Shown: positions 4,993 through 6,426 of the stretch, in pieces
How the letters are laid out: each line of letters opens with the position of its first letter
How positions within the stretch are numbered: position 1 is the stretch's first letter
Origin: an uncultured Thiotrichaceae bacterium
GTDB taxonomy: Bacteria; Pseudomonadota; Gammaproteobacteria; Thiotrichales; Thiotrichaceae
Direction of reading: 5' to 3'
Assembly (NCBI GenBank): GCA_938038645.1
Contig: CALHTA010000006.1
Location: 1 to 6,426, forward strand
DNA length: 6,426 nt
The notes under the pieces: generated by a model
What the model was told of the DNA's origin: nothing
Seen by the model: only the letters and a program-made list of their open reading frames with translations
The model's database searches: none
Position numbers and translations under genes: made by a program

Positions 4993-6426
4993 TTATCGGA
5001 AAGTAATAGTGACCTTTCCAGAACCGTTTCCTCCTAGACCATCTGCTACACCGTAAAAGAACTGATCAGTTCCAGATGCATTAGGCAAAGCTGTATATCT
5101 GACCCAGTTCAAGTTACCGTTATTATCAGCAACTTTAGTTGTAGTACCTTGAGAACCACCAGTCACCTGATCAAGGATCAATGCATCACCGTCAGGATCA
5201 AAATCATTATCAAGCACTCTGATAACGACCGAACCGCCTGGAGCTAAAGTAATAAACTCTCCGGTGATTACAGGGTTAGTCGTAGGGTTATTAGGGTCAC
5301 GTACACCAATAGTTACCGCTGTAGAATCAGTACCACCTCTTCCATCAGATACTGTGTAACGGAAAGTATCACTGGTCGGAGAACTTGGTGGAGTATATAA
5401 AACTCTTCCATTCACCAACCTAACTGAGCCTGATCTTGCCGGTGCAACACTTTGCACTCTAAGAGTATCGTTGCTGTTGGCATCAGTGTCGTTTGCAAGC
5501 ACATTGATTTCAAACTCAGGCGCGTTAATTGTTGAACGAAGAATATCCTCAACCGCATCTGGAGCTACGTTAGGCTCAACGGGATCCACTGGGTCGACCG
5601 GGTCAACTGGATCAACAGTATCTTGAACAGTGATAGTAACCTTTGCAGAATTTGTGCGACCGCTTGAATCCTTCAGCGAGTACCAGAATTGGTCTGTACC
5701 AACAAACCCTGAAGGTGCGTTATATCTAACGCTTCCATTGTTATCAAATGTACGCCCACCTTTCTGAGTGTAAGCGTATAACTGGTTGAATGTCAGGCCT
5801 GAACCAGTATCGTTACTAAATACATTGAAAACATTTCCCGTAGAGTTTTTCTTAACGGTGTAGTTATCAGAACCCGCTGTAGGGTAAGAACCAGAACTTG
5901 TCGGTGAAGTGCTAACGGCAACAACAATTTTGGCGGCATTTTTACGACCAAATTTATCGGTTACCACATACCAGAAAGTATCTCCAGCTTTAGACCATAT
6001 AGAAGGTGTGTAAAGGATCTTATTTGTGCCAACGATCTGAGTCTTACTGCCTTGAGTAGTCGTACCATCAACCGCCGTAATCTTTAACTCTGTACCCGTG
6101 TCATTCCAAAGAGGGGCAATCGTAATAGGAGTACCACGAGTAGTTTGAGCCGTATCATTACCCGCAGTTGGGAATGGAGAACTTGCAGTAGCTGCATTTA
6201 CTTTAACAGTAATCGCGTTACTTGTTTTACGTCCGCTGGAATCTTGTATTTGATACCAAAAATTTGTTGTACCAACAAAGTTAGCAGGTGCCGTGTAACG
6301 AACTTTATTATTAACAATTGTCGCGGAACCACTAGGATATGGTGCAGGCGTGTCTACTTTAGTAATAAACAAGCCATCACCCGTGTCATTACCAACGGCA
6401 TCGATAGTGATTGTTTGGCCAGAAGT
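4993..6426 (-). CDS. Ig/cadherin-like repeat protein, C-terminal part (5' end outside the window)
   Basis: The reading frame is open from the window edge (6426) to TAA at 4993, giving 477 residues of a longer protein. It is built of five Ig/cadherin-like beta domains of about 90 residues, each opening with a 'xAxND' stretch and ending in a V-T-V-like strand: about 1-77 (incomplete), 85-172, 181-267, 288-376 and 383-477. Domains 1-3 share the pattern NDTG ... FWYxxxDSSGR; domains 4-5 resemble the Cadherin_5/Big_9 type, with probable calcium ligands DTDANSND (313-320) and DNDFDPDGD (406-414). A DPV repeat linker (272-286) separates the groups. Such arrays occur in large secreted adhesins or as C-terminal extensions of exported enzymes. 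The chain ends at VTITFR with no membrane anchor, LPXTG or PEP-CTERM signal. The TTG at 6372 is an internal Leu codon, not a start. Confidence 0.8.
   Translation of the reverse strand, partial: TSGQTITIDAVGNDTGDGLFITKVDTPAPYPSGSATIVNNKVRYTAPANFVGTTNFWYQIQDSSGRKTSNAITVKVNAATASSPFPTAGNDTAQTTRGTPITIAPLWNDTGTELKITAVDGTTTQGSKTQIVGTNKILYTPSIWSKAGDTFWYVVTDKFGRKNAAKIVVAVSTSPTSSGSYPTAGSDNYTVKKNSTGNVFNVFSNDTGSGLTFNQLYAYTQKGGRTFDNNGSVRYNAPSGFVGTDQFWYSLKDSSGRTNSAKVTITVQDTVDPVDPVDPVDPVEPNVAPDAVEDILRSTINAPEFEINVLANDTDANSNDTLRVQSVAPARSGSVRLVNGRVLYTPPSSPTSDTFRYTVSDGRGGTDSTAVTIGVRDPNNPTTNPVITGEFITLAPGGSVVIRVLDNDFDPDGDALILDQVTGGSQGTTTKVADNNGNLNWVRYTALPNASGTDQFFYGVADGLGGNGSGKVTITFR
5578..5613 (-). repeat. Tandem 9-nt repeat encoding (Asp-Pro-Val)4 linker
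   Basis: Four consecutive 9-nt units encode Asp-Pro-Val, followed by Glu-Pro. The units are GATCCAGTT, GACCCGGTC, GACCCAGTG and GATCCCGTT, so the peptide repeat is exact while every unit uses different synonymous codons. It forms a rigid acidic hinge between Ig-like domains 3 and 4. Confidence 0.85.

Noticed and set aside
6370..6372. TTG as the start codon of the Ig-repeat protein
   Set aside because: The frame stays open to the window edge and encodes a continuing repeat (TSGQTITIDAVGNDTGDG) upstream of it, so this is an internal leucine.

Overview
The window looks like a chromosomal housekeeping segment from a gammaproteobacterium, probably marine. This rests on the close similarity of CoaD to the enterobacterial enzyme, a gammaproteobacterial-type 6S RNA, the birA-coaX-SPOR gene order also known from Pseudomonas, and an AT-leaning base composition (judged by eye). 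A Kangiella-like organism would fit, but that is a guess and cannot be settled from the sequence alone.

Layout, left to right. At 1-231 (+) lies the 3' end of a gene whose product ends in an ACT domain like that of RelA/SpoT enzymes. It is followed after 21 nt by coaD (253-756, +), which makes dephospho-CoA. Converging on coaD is a lexA-type SOS repressor gene (783-1373, -), with an inverted repeat between the two genes. The roughly 350-nt gap after lexA is not empty. It holds a good lexA promoter (minus strand) and, back to back with it, a promoter for a 6S RNA gene (ssrS, about 1524-1714, +). The 6S RNA is recognised from its conserved sequence blocks and hairpins.

From 4850 down to 1728 runs a compact minus-strand cluster in the order thioredoxin-like membrane protein, biotin-protein ligase (birA), type III pantothenate kinase (coaX), SPOR-domain membrane protein, CbiX/SirB-type chelatase. 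Genes overlap by 1 nt or are separated by 1-5 nt, so it is almost certainly one operon. Its themes are cofactors (biotin attachment, CoA synthesis, tetrapyrrole metallation) and the cell envelope. With coaD and coaX both present, the window carries two separate steps of CoA synthesis in two transcription units.

From 6426 down to 4993 is the C-terminal part of a large secreted or surface protein made of Ig/cadherin-like repeats with a Pro-Asp-Val linker. It is closed by a very strong intrinsic terminator (4937-4974). Its start lies outside the window.

I see no mobile element, CRISPR array, tRNA, rRNA or clear sign of a novel multi-gene system. The most useful non-obvious items are the 6S RNA gene in an unusual place, its possible alternative pairing, the LexA with a non-enterobacterial recognition helix and no E. 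coli-type SOS box at its own promoter, and the single-domain BirA.
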